Positions 34,801 through 44,296 of a DNA stretch of 64,000 bases are shown in pieces. The notes under the pieces were generated by a model. The model searched no databases and was not told the origin of the DNA. It worked only from the letters and a program-made list of their open reading frames with translations. The stretch is from NCBI GenBank assembly GCA_022825675.1, contig JAJDWK010000016.1, positions 39,415 to 103,414 of the forward strand, written 5' to 3'. Position numbers and translations under genes: made by a program. This stretch comes from Anaerolineae bacterium (GTDB lineage: Bacteria > Chloroflexota > Anaerolineae > Aggregatilineales > Phototrophicaceae). The first letter of the stretch is position 1. Every line of letters starts with the position of its first letter.

Positions 34801-37347
34801 ATGAGCGAGCATAACACCGAAACCATCAACATCGAAAGCGAAATGCGCGCCGCCTATCTTAGCTATGCGATGAGCGTTATTGTCTCGCGCGCTTTGCCCG
34901 ATGCGCGTGACGGCTTAAAACCGGTGCATCGGCGCATACTTTATGCCATGCACCACATGGGTATAGGCGCGGACAAGGCTCACAAAAAAAGCGCGCGCAT
35001 CGTTGGCGAAGTGCTGGGCAAATATCACCCGCATGGCGACGGCGCGGTCTATGACACCATGGTGCGCATGGCACAGGATTTCTCCATGCGCTATATGCTC
35101 ATTGATGGGCAAGGCAATTTTGGCAGCATTGATGGCGATGCCGCGGCGGCGATGCGCTACACCGAAGCGCGCATGGCGGGCATCGGCAGCGAGCTGCTGG
35201 TGGATATCCATAAAGAAACAGTTGATTTCGTCGACAATTTTGATGGCAGCCTGAATGAACCGGCGGTGCTGCCCTCCGTGGTGCCCAACCTGCTGATGAA
35301 TGGCGCTTCCGGCATTGCTGTGGGCATGTCGACGAATATCCCGCCGCATAACTTGGGCGAAATTTGTGACGCGCTTGTGTATATGCTGGAGAATTGGCAG
35401 CGCCTGGACGACATCGATGTTGATACCCTGATGCGCTTCGTTAAGGGACCCGACTTCCCGACAGGCGGGGTGCTCTACAAGATGCGCGGTGACGAAGATG
35501 TGCTGCGCAAGGCGCTGGCGACTGGGCGCGGGAAGATTACTTTGCGCGCCAAGGTGCACTTCGAAGATATGGGCAGGGGCAAGTCTCGCATCATCGTCAG
35601 CGAATTGCCTTTCCAGACGAACAAGACGACCCTCATTGAGCGCATCGCCAGCCTTGTCAACGCGGGGCGGCTGGCAGGCTTGGCTGATTTGCGCGATGAA
35701 TCCGACCGGCAGAACACCGTCCGCCTGGTCATCGAGCTGCAGCGCGGCGTTGAAGTCACCGAGGTATTGGCGCAGCTCTTCAAGCTGACGCCGCTGCAAA
35801 CGACATTTGGCATCATCATGCTGGCGCTGGTTGATGGGCAGCCGCGCTTGCTGACATTAAAACAGGCGCTGCGCGTCTATCTGGAGCATCGGCTGGAGGT
35901 CGTGCAGCGCCGAAGCCGCTTCGACTTGGCGCGGGCGCAAGAGCGGGCGCATGTGCTCGAAGGGCTTATCATCGCGCTGGACAGCCTGGACGCGGTCATC
36001 CAAACCATCCGCAAATCGCGCACTTCTGACACCGCTCGCAAAAACCTCATCAAGCAATTTAAGATCAGCGAGGCGCAGGCGAGCGCCATCCTGGAAATGC
36101 CGCTGCGCCGCCTGGCATCGCTGGAAATCCGCAAAATACGCGATGAATATCGGGAAAAACTGCGCCTCATTAAGACGCTGGAGGACTTGCTCTTAAAGCC
36201 TGAAAAACAGCGCGCGCGCATCGCCGAGGAGCTGAAGACGGTGCGTGTGGACTATGGCGATGCCCGGCGCACAGTCATCGCTGATGGCGCGGCGACCGGC
36301 GTAACCCTGGCGGATTTCTTGCTGCCAGAAGAGAAAACGGTTGTATTGCTGAGCGCCAAGGGCAAGCTCGGCAGGACGCATGACGCCGAGCCGCCGAAAG
36401 TCACCACCACTACCAAAGATCCGCCGCGTTTGCTGCAAGAGAGCACAAGCGCTGATGTGCTCTATCTGGTCGCGGCGGACGGCAGTTGCGCTACCTTGCC
36501 CGTGCAGCAGATACCCAAGGTGGAGCAAGCGTCTGCTGGCATGCGCTTCAGCGATGTGACGGCACTGGGCGAGTTGAAGCGGATTGTCTCTTTCCTTTGT
36601 GTCCCCAGCGGGCTTGAAAGCGGCTACATTTGCCTTGTCAGCGCTCGCGGACAGGTCAAGCGCTTGGAGATGCTGGATTTGCCTGGCGTGATGTCCCGCG
36701 ATTTCAGCTTGATGAAACTTGCCAATGGCGACCGCATTGTCGCGGCGCTCTACAGCAGCGGGCTTGACGAACTCGTCCTGACAAGCGCCAAGGGCTATGT
36801 CATCCGCTTTAGCGAAGAGGATGTACGCCCTACCGGCTTATCTTCTGGCGGCGTGCGCGGCATGGAACTCAAAGCCGACCAGGTTGTAGCCGCCAGCAAG
36901 GTCACGCCGAGGGCGACGCATTTTTGGCATATTGACACTGCCGGCTTCGCCAACAGCGCGCCGCTGGACACTATCAAGCCCCAGGGGCGCGGCGGGATTG
37001 GCAGGCGGCTGCGGGGCATCCACGGGCAAGCCAGCCAAGTCGCCGCCGTGATTGGGCGACTGGACGATACTTTTCTGGTGCTGACGAGCCGCGGCAAAGC
37101 CAAGTATATGACGCTGGGGCTGGCGGAAAGAGTCAAGCTGGGTCCAAAGGGCATCGAGCCGGTTATCGCCCTCCGCCAAAATGAGACTGTGGTCGCTGTC
37201 GGGCAATATCGCCGCCGCATCGCCGCGCCGAATTTGAAAGAAGCTCAAGCGGCGGCGGCAGCAGCGGCTGAATCTGAGCGCGGCGGCAGTGATGAAGAGG
37301 CTGCCCAAGCCAACGGCGCGAAGCCAGACCCTAGCGCTGGCGGCTAA
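34801..37347 (+). CDS. gyrA: DNA gyrase (or topoisomerase IV) subunit A
   Basis: A type IIA topoisomerase DNA-cleaving subunit, 848 residues. The catalytic Tyr is Y120 in [30 protein letters not shown] is the quinolone-resistance region, where the position of E. coli Ser83 is Gly81. [15 protein letters not shown] and the coiled-coil tower follow, then a C-terminal six-bladed wrapping domain. The canonical GyrA box (QRRGGKG in blade 1) is missing; a related QGRGGIG occurs late in the domain. Gyrase versus topoisomerase IV is therefore not settled. The ATG at 34801 has GAGGATAGG upstream. The last 17 bases overlap the convergent glycosyltransferase gene. Confidence 0.9.
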   Translation: MSEHNTETINIESEMRAAYLSYAMSVIVSRALPDARDGLKPVHRRILYAMHHMGIGADKAHKKSARIVGEVLGKYHPHGDGAVYDTMVRMAQDFSMRYMLIDGQGNFGSIDGDAAAAMRYTEARMAGIGSELLVDIHKETVDFVDNFDGSLNEPAVLPSVVPNLLMNGASGIAVGMSTNIPPHNLGEICDALVYMLENWQRLDDIDVDTLMRFVKGPDFPTGGVLYKMRGDEDVLRKALATGRGKITLRAKVHFEDMGRGKSRIIVSELPFQTNKTTLIERIASLVNAGRLAGLADLRDESDRQNTVRLVIELQRGVEVTEVLAQLFKLTPLQTTFGIIMLALVDGQPRLLTLKQALRVYLEHRLEVVQRRSRFDLARAQERAHVLEGLIIALDSLDAVIQTIRKSRTSDTARKNLIKQFKISEAQASAILEMPLRRLASLEIRKIRDEYREKLRLIKTLEDLLLKPEKQRARIAEELKTVRVDYGDARRTVIADGAATGVTLADFLLPEEKTVVLLSAKGKLGRTHDAEPPKVTTTTKDPPRLLQESTSADVLYLVAADGSCATLPVQQIPKVEQASAGMRFSDVTALGELKRIVSFLCVPSGLESGYICLVSARGQVKRLEMLDLPGVMSRDFSLMKLANGDRIVAALYSSGLDELVLTSAKGYVIRFSEEDVRPTGLSSGGVRGMELKADQVVAASKVTPRATHFWHIDTAGFANSAPLDTIKPQGRGGIGRRLRGIHGQASQVAAVIGRLDDTFLVLTSRGKAKYMTLGLAERVKLGPKGIEPVIALRQNETVVAVGQYRRRIAAPNLKEAQAAAAAAAESERGGSDEEAAQANGAKPDPSAGG

Positions 37348-38419
37348 GCAGCGCTTCAAATTCGTCATCATATTGGGGCGCAATCTGGCTCCAGTCGAAG
37401 CGCGCGATCCGCTGCCGCAACGCTGAAGTATCAAACTTGAACCCGCCCTCCAGATGATATTTCAGCGTCGCTGTCAGTTTGCGCCCCTTGTATAAACAGG
37501 CGCTCCGCAGCGCCTCCGGGAGCAGGCTGGGGTAATTCAACCTATCCGGCAAAATGGGCAGGCAGCCGCAATATATCGCCTCGCAGACGGCAGCGCCAAA
37601 GAACTCTTGCCGCGCAGTGCTGATTACATAATCGGCGCGCCACAGCAATCGAGCATAGTCAGCGAAAGACGGCAAATAGCCGAGCTGGATAATCTTCTGC
37701 CCGAGCTGCCGCCGCGCTATTAGGAAGGCTTCGGGCATTTTGCCGAAGCTTTCACCGGCGATTGCCAAGCGGAAATCACACTTGGCTTGCGCCAGATGCA
37801 GCATGCTCGCGATAAATGCCGCCGGGGCTTTGTCCTCTTCCCAGCGGTGATTCCACAGGAGTATCGGCGGTCCCTCTCGTGATTGTGGGACGCGATGTTG
37901 CTCAAAGCGCCGCAGGTCCAGCCCCAGCGGCAGCACACGCGCTTTGGCGCGGATTTGGCTGATGGTTTGCAGTTCGTTATAATCTCCAAAATGTTTGAGC
38001 AGGCGCGGCAGCTGCGCCATGAAGTCATCTAAGTGGTAGGCGCTGTTGAAGTAGACGGCGTCCGCGGCGAGCGCGCTGATGTAGTTGATGAAGCCATAGC
38101 GCCAGCCATGACGCTGCCGCTGGTTCTGCGGGTATGAGAGCTGATTTTCGTGAAAATAGAGCGCGAAGGGTACATCGCCCAAGCGCGGATAGGTCAGTGC
38201 GCGCAGGCTGGACAGGTCAATCATGCTGGAAGCGAGCACGAGGTCCGGCTTGAAATTCAGGCGGCGGGCAAAGGTGACGGCGGCGCCTTGCATGCGCCAC
38301 TTCCAAAACTGCGCTGGCATGGTGAGCAGCTCAACATCGTGCCGGGAGTGGCGGCAATAGCCATCCGCCCAGGCTTTGTGGCTGCCGCCATAATAGGATT
38401 CGAGCAAGGCGATGCGCAT
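37331..38419 (-). CDS. tRNA-queuosine alpha-mannosyltransferase-like glycosyltransferase (GTDC1/QTMAN family)
   Basis: The 362-residue protein opens with [17 protein letters not shown] and has [16 protein letters not shown], both hallmarks of the DUF3524 domain found in GTDC1/QTMAN. That enzyme adds mannose to queuosine in tRNA-Asp. The GT4-type C-terminal half contains [13 protein letters not shown], a nucleotide-sugar region near [20 protein letters not shown], and [20 protein letters not shown]. The function is inferred from the family; bacterial members are little studied. It is 12 bases downstream of relA and overlaps gyrA at the 3' end on the opposite strand. Confidence 0.75.
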   Translation of the reverse strand: MRIALLESYYGGSHKAWADGYCRHSRHDVELLTMPAQFWKWRMQGAAVTFARRLNFKPDLVLASSMIDLSSLRALTYPRLGDVPFALYFHENQLSYPQNQRQRHGWRYGFINYISALAADAVYFNSAYHLDDFMAQLPRLLKHFGDYNELQTISQIRAKARVLPLGLDLRRFEQHRVPQSREGPPILLWNHRWEEDKAPAAFIASMLHLAQAKCDFRLAIAGESFGKMPEAFLIARRQLGQKIIQLGYLPSFADYARLLWRADYVISTARQEFFGAAVCEAIYCGCLPILPDRLNYPSLLPEALRSACLYKGRKLTATLKYHLEGGFKFDTSALRQRIARFDWSQIAPQYDDEFEALLSRQR

Positions 38420-38431
38420 GGGATTGGGGCG

Positions 38432-40447
38432 TCAGCTGGTGAGGCGGCGCACCTCATCGACATTGGGCGCCAATTCAATTCTGTTGAGAATACGGGTCAG
38501 CTGCAGGTTGTTCTCAATTTCCAGAATCATAAAAACCCGGGCTTTATTTTCAGGCAGCTTCCGCGCTTCAATAATATCGGCATTCACGCTTTGGGATTCA
38601 ACAATCTCGGTGATATTTTTTGCAAAACCGATGCCATCGCTGCCGTTCACCACAACTTTAACCTTTTCCTGCTGCGCTTTCCTGGCGGGATACTGCTCCA
38701 GCGGCAATTGCCCAGCGGCTGGATTGCGTTCTGGCTGTTCTTCTTCCAATATGCGCAGGGAAATCTGTGGACCCGTGATTTCGCCCGCGCCGACCGCCGC
38801 CAAGAACTCATCCCGCGCCGTAAAACCGAGCAGCTCCGCAGCTTTCTCTAAAGAAATCTTGTCTTGGCTGCCCAGACGCCTCAGTTCACGCAGCAGCACC
38901 CCACGCCCGGTAGCGATGCGATGCTCGAGTGGCTGCCTCCTCAGCCAATGACGGATGTTGCTGCGGGCGCGGTTGGTGACGAAATATTCGTGGTCAGGGT
39001 TGAGCCAATAGATGTTGGGTCCGCCGCGATTCACTGTACTAATTTCGACGCGATCATTCTCCTGCAATTTGTGATTGAGTTCCACCCTTCTGCCATTGAC
39101 CTTGGCGCCACGACAGCGTTCGCCAATTTCTGTATGGATTTTGTAAGCGAAATCAATGGGGGTGGCGCCCACCGGCAAAGTGACGACATCGTCCTTGGGC
39201 GTCAGGCAGGCAATTTCGTCGCTGACGCCTTCCAACAAAACCGATTCAACAAATTCCGAAGCGTCATGAGCTTCCGACGCCGATTCCACATGCTCATGCC
39301 AATTGGCGCGGAATTGCTCGAGGTCCGCAGTATCGCCCGCAGCGCTGCCTTTATAGAGCCAATGCGCGGCGATGCCGTATTCAGCCTGCTCGTGCATTTC
39401 CCAAGTGCGTATCTGCACTTCAACCGCTTTGCCTTCGTCCGCGCGCACAGCGGTATGCAGGCTGCGGTATTTATTCTTCTTGGGGTTGCCAATATAGTCG
39501 TCAAGCTCATTGGCAATGTGATGCCACAGCGCGTGCACCACGCCCAGCGCCAAATAACAGTGCATCTTTTCGGGAACCAAAACCCGCAAGCCGCGGATGT
39601 CAAATATCTGCTCCAGCGGCAAAGATTTTTTTATCATTTTCTTGTGAATGCTATAAATGCTTTTTGTGCGGGAGGTAACTTCAAAGTTCTGTAATCCCGC
39701 TGCTTCCAGCGCGCGCGCCAGCTTCCGCCGAATGCGCTCTATGTATTTTTCGCTTTCGTCGCGGCTCTCTTCCAGCTCCTTGCTGATTTTGCGGAACACT
39801 TCCGGATTTAGATAGCGGAAGCTGATATCTTCAAGCTCCCAGCGGACTTTGGCGATGCCGAGGATATCCGCGAGCGGCGCGTAGACATAGAGCGTTTCTT
39901 GGGCAATTTTCCGCTGCTTATCCCGCGGCATAAAGCCCAGTGTGCGCATATTGTGCAGGCGGTCCGCCAATTTTATCAATACGATGCGCAGCTCAGAAGC
40001 GGAGGACTCCAGGATTTTGCGGATGTCTTCCATGCCACGGCTGTTGCTGCCGTTGCTGCGCGCATCCATGGGCGGCGCAATTGTGATGGGCATCTGCTTT
40101 ATTTTGGTTACGCCAGCGACCAGCATGGCGACAGTCGCGCCGAATTCCGCCTCAAGCGCGTCGATGCTTATATCGGTGTCTTCGACGACATCATGCAAGA
40201 AGCCGGCGGCAATGGCTTCCGCGTCCAAATTCCAGGCGGCAAGGATGTTGGCGACAGCGAGGCAGTGGCTGAAGAAGGGCTCGCCAGACTTACGCAAAAT
40301 CCCGGCATGGGCGCGCTTCGCGCGAAAATAGGCTTTGGCAATATGCGAGGCTTCCCTCGGTTTGAGGCTCTGCTCACGAAGGAATGCTTCAAGTTCTTCC
40401 GCATCGCTGTACACCGAAAGCTGCCAGTGCCTAGAGTCTGAATTCAT
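38432..40447 (-). CDS. rel: Bifunctional (p)ppGpp synthetase/hydrolase, RelA/SpoT
   Basis: A stringent-response enzyme of 671 residues. The HD hydrolase domain has the HDxxED motif in AAGFLHDVVEDTDIS and FFSHCLAVANIL. The synthetase domain has EVTSRTKSIYSIHKKM and FDIRGLRVLV. A TGS domain (DVVTLPVGATPIDFAYKIHT) and a C-terminal ACT domain follow. Both catalytic domains look intact, as in a Rel-type bifunctional enzyme. The ATG at 40447 was chosen over a TTG at 40483. The promoter at 40574-40546 and two copies of GATTAGAAAAA lie upstream. Confidence 0.93.
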   Translation of the reverse strand: MNSDSRHWQLSVYSDAEELEAFLREQSLKPREASHIAKAYFRAKRAHAGILRKSGEPFFSHCLAVANILAAWNLDAEAIAAGFLHDVVEDTDISIDALEAEFGATVAMLVAGVTKIKQMPITIAPPMDARSNGSNSRGMEDIRKILESSASELRIVLIKLADRLHNMRTLGFMPRDKQRKIAQETLYVYAPLADILGIAKVRWELEDISFRYLNPEVFRKISKELEESRDESEKYIERIRRKLARALEAAGLQNFEVTSRTKSIYSIHKKMIKKSLPLEQIFDIRGLRVLVPEKMHCYLALGVVHALWHHIANELDDYIGNPKKNKYRSLHTAVRADEGKAVEVQIRTWEMHEQAEYGIAAHWLYKGSAAGDTADLEQFRANWHEHVESASEAHDASEFVESVLLEGVSDEIACLTPKDDVVTLPVGATPIDFAYKIHTEIGERCRGAKVNGRRVELNHKLQENDRVEISTVNRGGPNIYWLNPDHEYFVTNRARSNIRHWLRRQPLEHRIATGRGVLLRELRRLGSQDKISLEKAAELLGFTARDEFLAAVGAGEITGPQISLRILEEEQPERNPAAGQLPLEQYPARKAQQEKVKVVVNGSDGIGFAKNITEIVESQSVNADIIEARKLPENKARVFMILEIENNLQLTRILNRIELAPNVDEVRRLTS

Positions 40448-40494
40448 AGCCGAAAATCCCCCGAATGACACAGAGCGATGCAAAAGCCTGAATA

Positions 40495-40546
40495 GATTAG
40501 AAAAACATAGAATCGCGGGCTCGGAATTCCAAGCGGATTAGAAAAA
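40495..40546 (+). repeat. Two direct copies of GATTAGAAAAA in the rel leader
   Basis: The 11-base sequence occurs at 40495-40505 and 40536-40546, centres 41 bases apart, between the rel promoter and its start codon. The function is unknown; it could be a binding-site pair or chance in an A-rich tract. Confidence 0.3.
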
Positions 40547-40574
40547 GAGTATTAGAGTCTTCAGAGAATGTCAA
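40546..40574 (-). promoter_or_regulatory. Promoter of rel
   Basis: On the minus strand a perfect TTGACA (40574-40569), a 17-bp spacer and TACTCT (40551-40546) give a start near 40539 and a leader of about 90 bases. Confidence 0.6.
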
Positions 40575-40601
40575 GAAATCCCCGGCGTCTGTAAGGTACT
40601 T

Positions 40602-41687
40602 TTATTCCCCGATTTTTTGCCGCAGCCAGGCTTCGATAAAATTTTGCAGCGCGCCGTCCAAGACCGCGGCGGCGTTGCCCATCTCGACATTGGTGCGGTG
40701 ATCTTTGACCATCTGGTAGGGATGCAGCACATAAGAGCGGATTTGGTTGCCCCAGCCGGCATCGACATTCTCCCCCTTCAGCGCCGCCATTTCCGCTTCT
40801 TGCCGCGCCCGCTCCATCTCGAAGAGGCGGGCGCGCAGGATTTGCATGGCGCGGTCACGGTTTTGCGCTTGGCTGCGCTGGTTCTGGCATTGCACAACCA
40901 CGCCTGAAGGCAGGTGGGTGATGCGCACAGCGGTATCGTTCTTCTGCACATGCTGCCCGCCGGCGCCACTGGCGCGATAGGTATCGATGCGGATATCTTT
41001 GTCTTCAATTTCAATTTCGATATCGCTTTGAATATCGGGCCACAGCTCAACTTTGGCGAAGGAGGTATGACGGCGGCTGGCGCTGTCAAAGGGGCTGAGG
41101 CGGACCAGCCGGTGAACGCCTTCTTCGCTCTGCAAATATCCGAACGCGTATTCGCCTTTTACGCTGATGGTAACGCTTTTGATGCCAGCTTCTTCGCCGC
41201 CGCTGCGATCGAGGATCTCTACCTTGTAGCCATTTTGCTCCATCCAGCGCAGGTACATGCGCTCCATCATCTCCGCCCAATCCTGGGCATCCACCCCGCC
41301 GGCACCGGCATGAATGGCAAAAATGGCGTCTTCACTGTCGTAATCGCCACTCAGCATCGCCTCGAATGCCATCTGCTCGACAATTTTTTGCAGCTCAGCA
41401 GCTTCGGCTTCCAGCTCCCGCATCATCTCGGCATCGGCAATCTCCGCCAGTTCCAGCGCGTCATCGATGCGCAGGGCGAGCGCCTGCCATTTCCCTACCA
41501 GCGAATTGAGCCTGGAGAGCCGCTGCATGGTCTTCTGGGCGGCTTCTGGGTCGTTCCAGAATGCGCTTTTGCTGGCTTCGGCTTCAAGTGCCTGCGCGAG
41601 CTTTTTCTTGCCGGCGATATCAATGCGGCGCATCAATTCATCAATCTGGGACTTGGATTGCGCAAGCGAGTTGAGAGTATTTTCCAT
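40602..41687 (-). CDS. prfB: Peptide chain release factor 2
   Basis: RF2 terminates translation at UGA and UAA. The 361-residue protein has the codon-recognition tripeptide SPF in RLVRLSPFDSASRRHTSF and the catalytic GGQ in RASGAGGQHVQKNDTAVR. The frame is continuous from the ATG with GGAAAG upstream, so the programmed frameshift that autoregulates prfB in many bacteria is absent. It follows the rRNA methyltransferase gene by 25 bases and ftsY further upstream, so these three are probably one transcript. Confidence 0.95.
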   Translation of the reverse strand: MENTLNSLAQSKSQIDELMRRIDIAGKKKLAQALEAEASKSAFWNDPEAAQKTMQRLSRLNSLVGKWQALALRIDDALELAEIADAEMMRELEAEAAELQKIVEQMAFEAMLSGDYDSEDAIFAIHAGAGGVDAQDWAEMMERMYLRWMEQNGYKVEILDRSGGEEAGIKSVTISVKGEYAFGYLQSEEGVHRLVRLSPFDSASRRHTSFAKVELWPDIQSDIEIEIEDKDIRIDTYRASGAGGQHVQKNDTAVRITHLPSGVVVQCQNQRSQAQNRDRAMQILRARLFEMERARQEAEMAALKGENVDAGWGNQIRSYVLHPYQMVKDHRTNVEMGNAAAVLDGALQNFIEAWLRQKIGE

Positions 41688-41712
41688 GGTGCTTTCCGGC
41701 TTTCCCGCGCGG

Positions 41713-42522
41713 CTAGAAGTCGCTTATGGCAGCCTGCTGGCTGATGCTTTGGCGATACCGCTCGTACATGAACAGCGCGCCGCTGACAGAGACATTCAGG
41801 GAGTCCGCGAGCCGCCCCGCCATCGGTATCGCCGCCAGCGCATGCGCCGCATCGCGCCAGCGCCGGTCTAAGCCATCAGCTTCTGCGCCGAGCGCGATGG
41901 CGCAAGGCTGGCGAAAATCAACATCATAGAGGCTCTGCCTGCCAGTCACATCCGCCGCCACAATTTGGAAGCCGCCTGCGTTCAGCCAGGCAATCAAAGG
42001 CTCGCTTTCGAGCTGGTAGATATGCCCGCGAAAACAGGCACCGGCGCTGCTGCGGATGATGTTGGGATTATAAATGTCCAAGGCGGTATCGACCAGCATG
42101 ACCGCATCCAGCGCCGCCGCGTCCGCGCTGCGCAAGAGCGCGCCAATATTGCCCGGCACCCGCAAGTTGACCAATATCAGGGCGCTGCGGATCGTCTGTT
42201 GCTGAAGCTGCGCCATGCCCAGCGGCGGCTTGCTGCGCATAATCGCGATGATCCCGCCGGGATTCTGGCGATAGCTGGCGCGCTCCAGCAGGCGCGGGCT
42301 TAGCGCATAGGCATCGCTGGACGGGAAAGCGGTGATATCCACGCTATCGGGGCAATAGAGCAGCGTGTCGATGCGATAGTCTTGCTGCAAGGCGCGGCGC
42401 AGGTCACGCTCATAATCGATGACGAAGCGGGCTTCGGCGGCGCGGCCGCGTTTGCTGCGCAGGCGCTGCACGAGCTTGATTTTGCTGTTCTGCGCGCTGG
42501 TGATCGGTGGCGGCGGCTTCAA
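41713..42522 (-). CDS. SpoU/TrmH-family RNA 2'-O-methyltransferase
   Basis: The 269-residue protein has a short N-terminal substrate-binding region (SKIKLVQRLRSKRGRAAEARFVID, an RlmB/TrmH-like start). The SPOUT domain contains motif 1 NLRVPGNIGALLRSADAAA, motif 2 AIALGAEADGL and motif 3 MAGRLADSLNVSVSGALFM. The deep trefoil knot signature is complete. The target (23S rRNA or tRNA ribose) is not known. The TTG start overlaps the ftsY stop as TTGA, so translation is coupled. Confidence 0.88.
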   Translation of the reverse strand: MKPPPPITSAQNSKIKLVQRLRSKRGRAAEARFVIDYERDLRRALQQDYRIDTLLYCPDSVDITAFPSSDAYALSPRLLERASYRQNPGGIIAIMRSKPPLGMAQLQQQTIRSALILVNLRVPGNIGALLRSADAAALDAVMLVDTALDIYNPNIIRSSAGACFRGHIYQLESEPLIAWLNAGGFQIVAADVTGRQSLYDVDFRQPCAIALGAEADGLDRRWRDAAHALAAIPMAGRLADSLNVSVSGALFMYERYRQSISQQAAISDF

Positions 42523-43439
42523 AATTGGCTCGTATCTTGGTCGTCAAACAGGCTGTCCACAAAAAACTCGGGCGTAAAAAGCACCAGGTCTTCAAGACCT
42601 TCGCCCAAGCCGAGGTAATGCACAGGCAGCTTGAGATCGTTGAAGATGGAGAAGACCATGCCGCCTTTGGCGGTGCTATCAAGTTTGGTGACGATAACGC
42701 CGGTGACGCCGGAAGCCTCTTGAAAACGGCTGGCTTGCTCAATGGCGTTTTGTCCCGTGGTGCCATCCAACACCAGCAATACCTCGTGCGGCGCGCCCGG
42801 CACAACTTTGCCCGACACTTCGCTGATTTTGGTCAGCTCGCGCATCAAGTTAAAATTGTTCTGCAGCCGCCCGGCGGTATCTATGATGAGAATCTCGTAG
42901 CCGCGCGCTTTGGCGGCGACGGTGGCGTCATACACAACAGCGCCGGGGTCAGAGCCGGGGCGGTTGGCGATGACAGGCACATCGACGCGCTCGCCCCAGG
43001 TTTGCAGCTGCTCGATAGCGGCGGCGCGGAAGGTATCGCCCGCGGCGATCATAACCCGGCGGCGCGACAAATTCTTCAAGCGGTGCGCCAGCTTGGCGAT
43101 TGAAGTGGTCTTGCCCGAGCCATTCACGCCTACAACCAGGATGATCGACAGCTCGCGCCCAGAGATATCCAGCGCCGGCGGAAAATCCAGCAAGCTCGCC
43201 AGCTCCTCTTTGAAGGCTTGACGAAGCTGGTCAGATTTGGTCAAGCCACTGGCGCGGACCTGCGCTTGCAACTGGTCGATGACGCGGACTGTGGTGTTAA
43301 AGCCGACATCAGCTTGGATCATCAAGGTTTCGATGTCTTCCCAGGTGTCATCGTCAATTTCGCTGTTGCCCAGCAACTGCGCAATGCGCCCGAAAAAGGA
43401 CTGGCGCGTTTTACTTAGTCCACGGCGAAAAATGCCCAA
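42519..43439 (-). CDS. ftsY: Signal recognition particle receptor FtsY
   Basis: The SRP-receptor GTPase that docks translating ribosomes at the membrane. The 306-residue NG-domain protein has [17 protein letters not shown] (G1), [30 protein letters not shown] (G3), [10 protein letters not shown] (G4) and a GLGEGLEDL closing block. The TTG at 43439 was chosen because AGGAGG lies seven bases upstream; a longer frame back to 43613 has no such signal. The acidic A domain seen in enterobacteria is missing, as in many short FtsY proteins. Confidence 0.94.
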   Translation of the reverse strand: MGIFRRGLSKTRQSFFGRIAQLLGNSEIDDDTWEDIETLMIQADVGFNTTVRVIDQLQAQVRASGLTKSDQLRQAFKEELASLLDFPPALDISGRELSIILVVGVNGSGKTTSIAKLAHRLKNLSRRRVMIAAGDTFRAAAIEQLQTWGERVDVPVIANRPGSDPGAVVYDATVAAKARGYEILIIDTAGRLQNNFNLMRELTKISEVSGKVVPGAPHEVLLVLDGTTGQNAIEQASRFQEASGVTGVIVTKLDSTAKGGMVFSIFNDLKLPVHYLGLGEGLEDLVLFTPEFFVDSLFDDQDTSQF

Positions 43440-43476
43440 GGGCGAACCTCCTGCAGTCTGCACCCTGCCAGCTGGG

Positions 43477-43505
43477 AGTATAGCGGCAGCGGCAAAGGCG
43501 GGCAA
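43477..43505 (-). promoter_or_regulatory. Promoter of the ftsY operon
   Basis: On the minus strand TTGCCC (43505-43500), a 17-bp spacer and TATACT (43482-43477) sit about 38 bases before the ftsY start. The -35 is the same as in the sugar importer promoter. Confidence 0.55.
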
Positions 43506-43533
43506 TGCGCGGTGTGAGAAATCGATAATGCGG

Positions 43534-43539
43534 TATAAT
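43534..43539 (+). promoter_or_regulatory. -10 element of the FHA/HNH/helicase cluster
   Basis: A perfect TATAAT sits 61 bases before the FHA gene start. No good -35 stands at 16-18 bp, so an activator may be needed or the box may be chance. Confidence 0.35.
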
Positions 43540-43600
43540 GAAACTGTGCAGTTGAAGTGTATAGGCGGCATCGGCTGGAAATGGTGGAAGGGATGCGCTT

Positions 43601-44296
43601 GTGTCCCAAGCAAATGAAGAAAGCCCCGTAATCGTCTGGATGGATGGCTCGCTTGCCAACCCGCATTGGCAGCTCGACCGGGCGGAGATGGTGCTGGGGC
43701 GGGAAGAAACCTGCGATATTGTGATACCCGTGCGCCAAATTTCGCGCCAGCATTTGCGCTTTCTCAATCAAGGCGGCGCTTGTGTCATTGAAGATTTGCG
43801 CAGTAAAAATGGCACTTGGGTCAATGGCTTCCGCCTGACTGGCATGCGTGAATTGGAAGACGGCGACGAAATCCTCATCGCCAAAGATATCCACCTGCGT
43901 TTTGTTGGCAGCGGCGCTACCGCCCCGGCGACTACCCGGGCACTGCCGGAGAAGCTGCCATCAGCCGCCGGCGGGGCAGCGCGTCTGCGCTTTGACCCCG
44001 AATCGCGGCAAGTTTTCATTCGCGGCACCGTGCTGGAGCCGCCGCTGAGCCTGCCGCAATATCGCTTGATGGCAGCGCTTTTCGCGAGCAGAGGCGGCGT
44101 CTGCAGCCGCGCTGATGTCGTGCAAGCGGTTTGGCCCGATGCCAAAGGCCTGGGCGTCAGCGAGCAGGCGATTGACGCGCTGGTGCGGCGCTTGCGGGAC
44201 CGCCTCGCCGAGCTGGATAGTGAGCATCAGTATATCGTGACGGTGCGCGGTCACGGTTTTCGGCTGGACATCTCGCCAGACCAAAACGGACCATGA
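43601..44296 (+). CDS. FHA-domain protein with C-terminal winged helix
   Basis: A 231-residue protein combining a phosphothreonine-binding FHA domain (about residues 28-100; MVLGREETCDIVIP, ISRQHLRF, DLRSKNGTWVNGFRL) and an OmpR-type winged-helix DNA-binding domain (about 145-225; LSLPQYRLMAALFASRGGV, IDALVRRLRDRL, YIVTVRGHGFRLD). It has no receiver domain. This points to a regulator controlled by Ser/Thr phosphorylation of a partner; the kinase is not in the window. The GTG start follows AAGGGATG. Its stop overlaps the HNH gene start by 4 bases. Confidence 0.85.
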   Translation: MSQANEESPVIVWMDGSLANPHWQLDRAEMVLGREETCDIVIPVRQISRQHLRFLNQGGACVIEDLRSKNGTWVNGFRLTGMRELEDGDEILIAKDIHLRFVGSGATAPATTRALPEKLPSAAGGAARLRFDPESRQVFIRGTVLEPPLSLPQYRLMAALFASRGGVCSRADVVQAVWPDAKGLGVSEQAIDALVRRLRDRLAELDSEHQYIVTVRGHGFRLDISPDQNGP

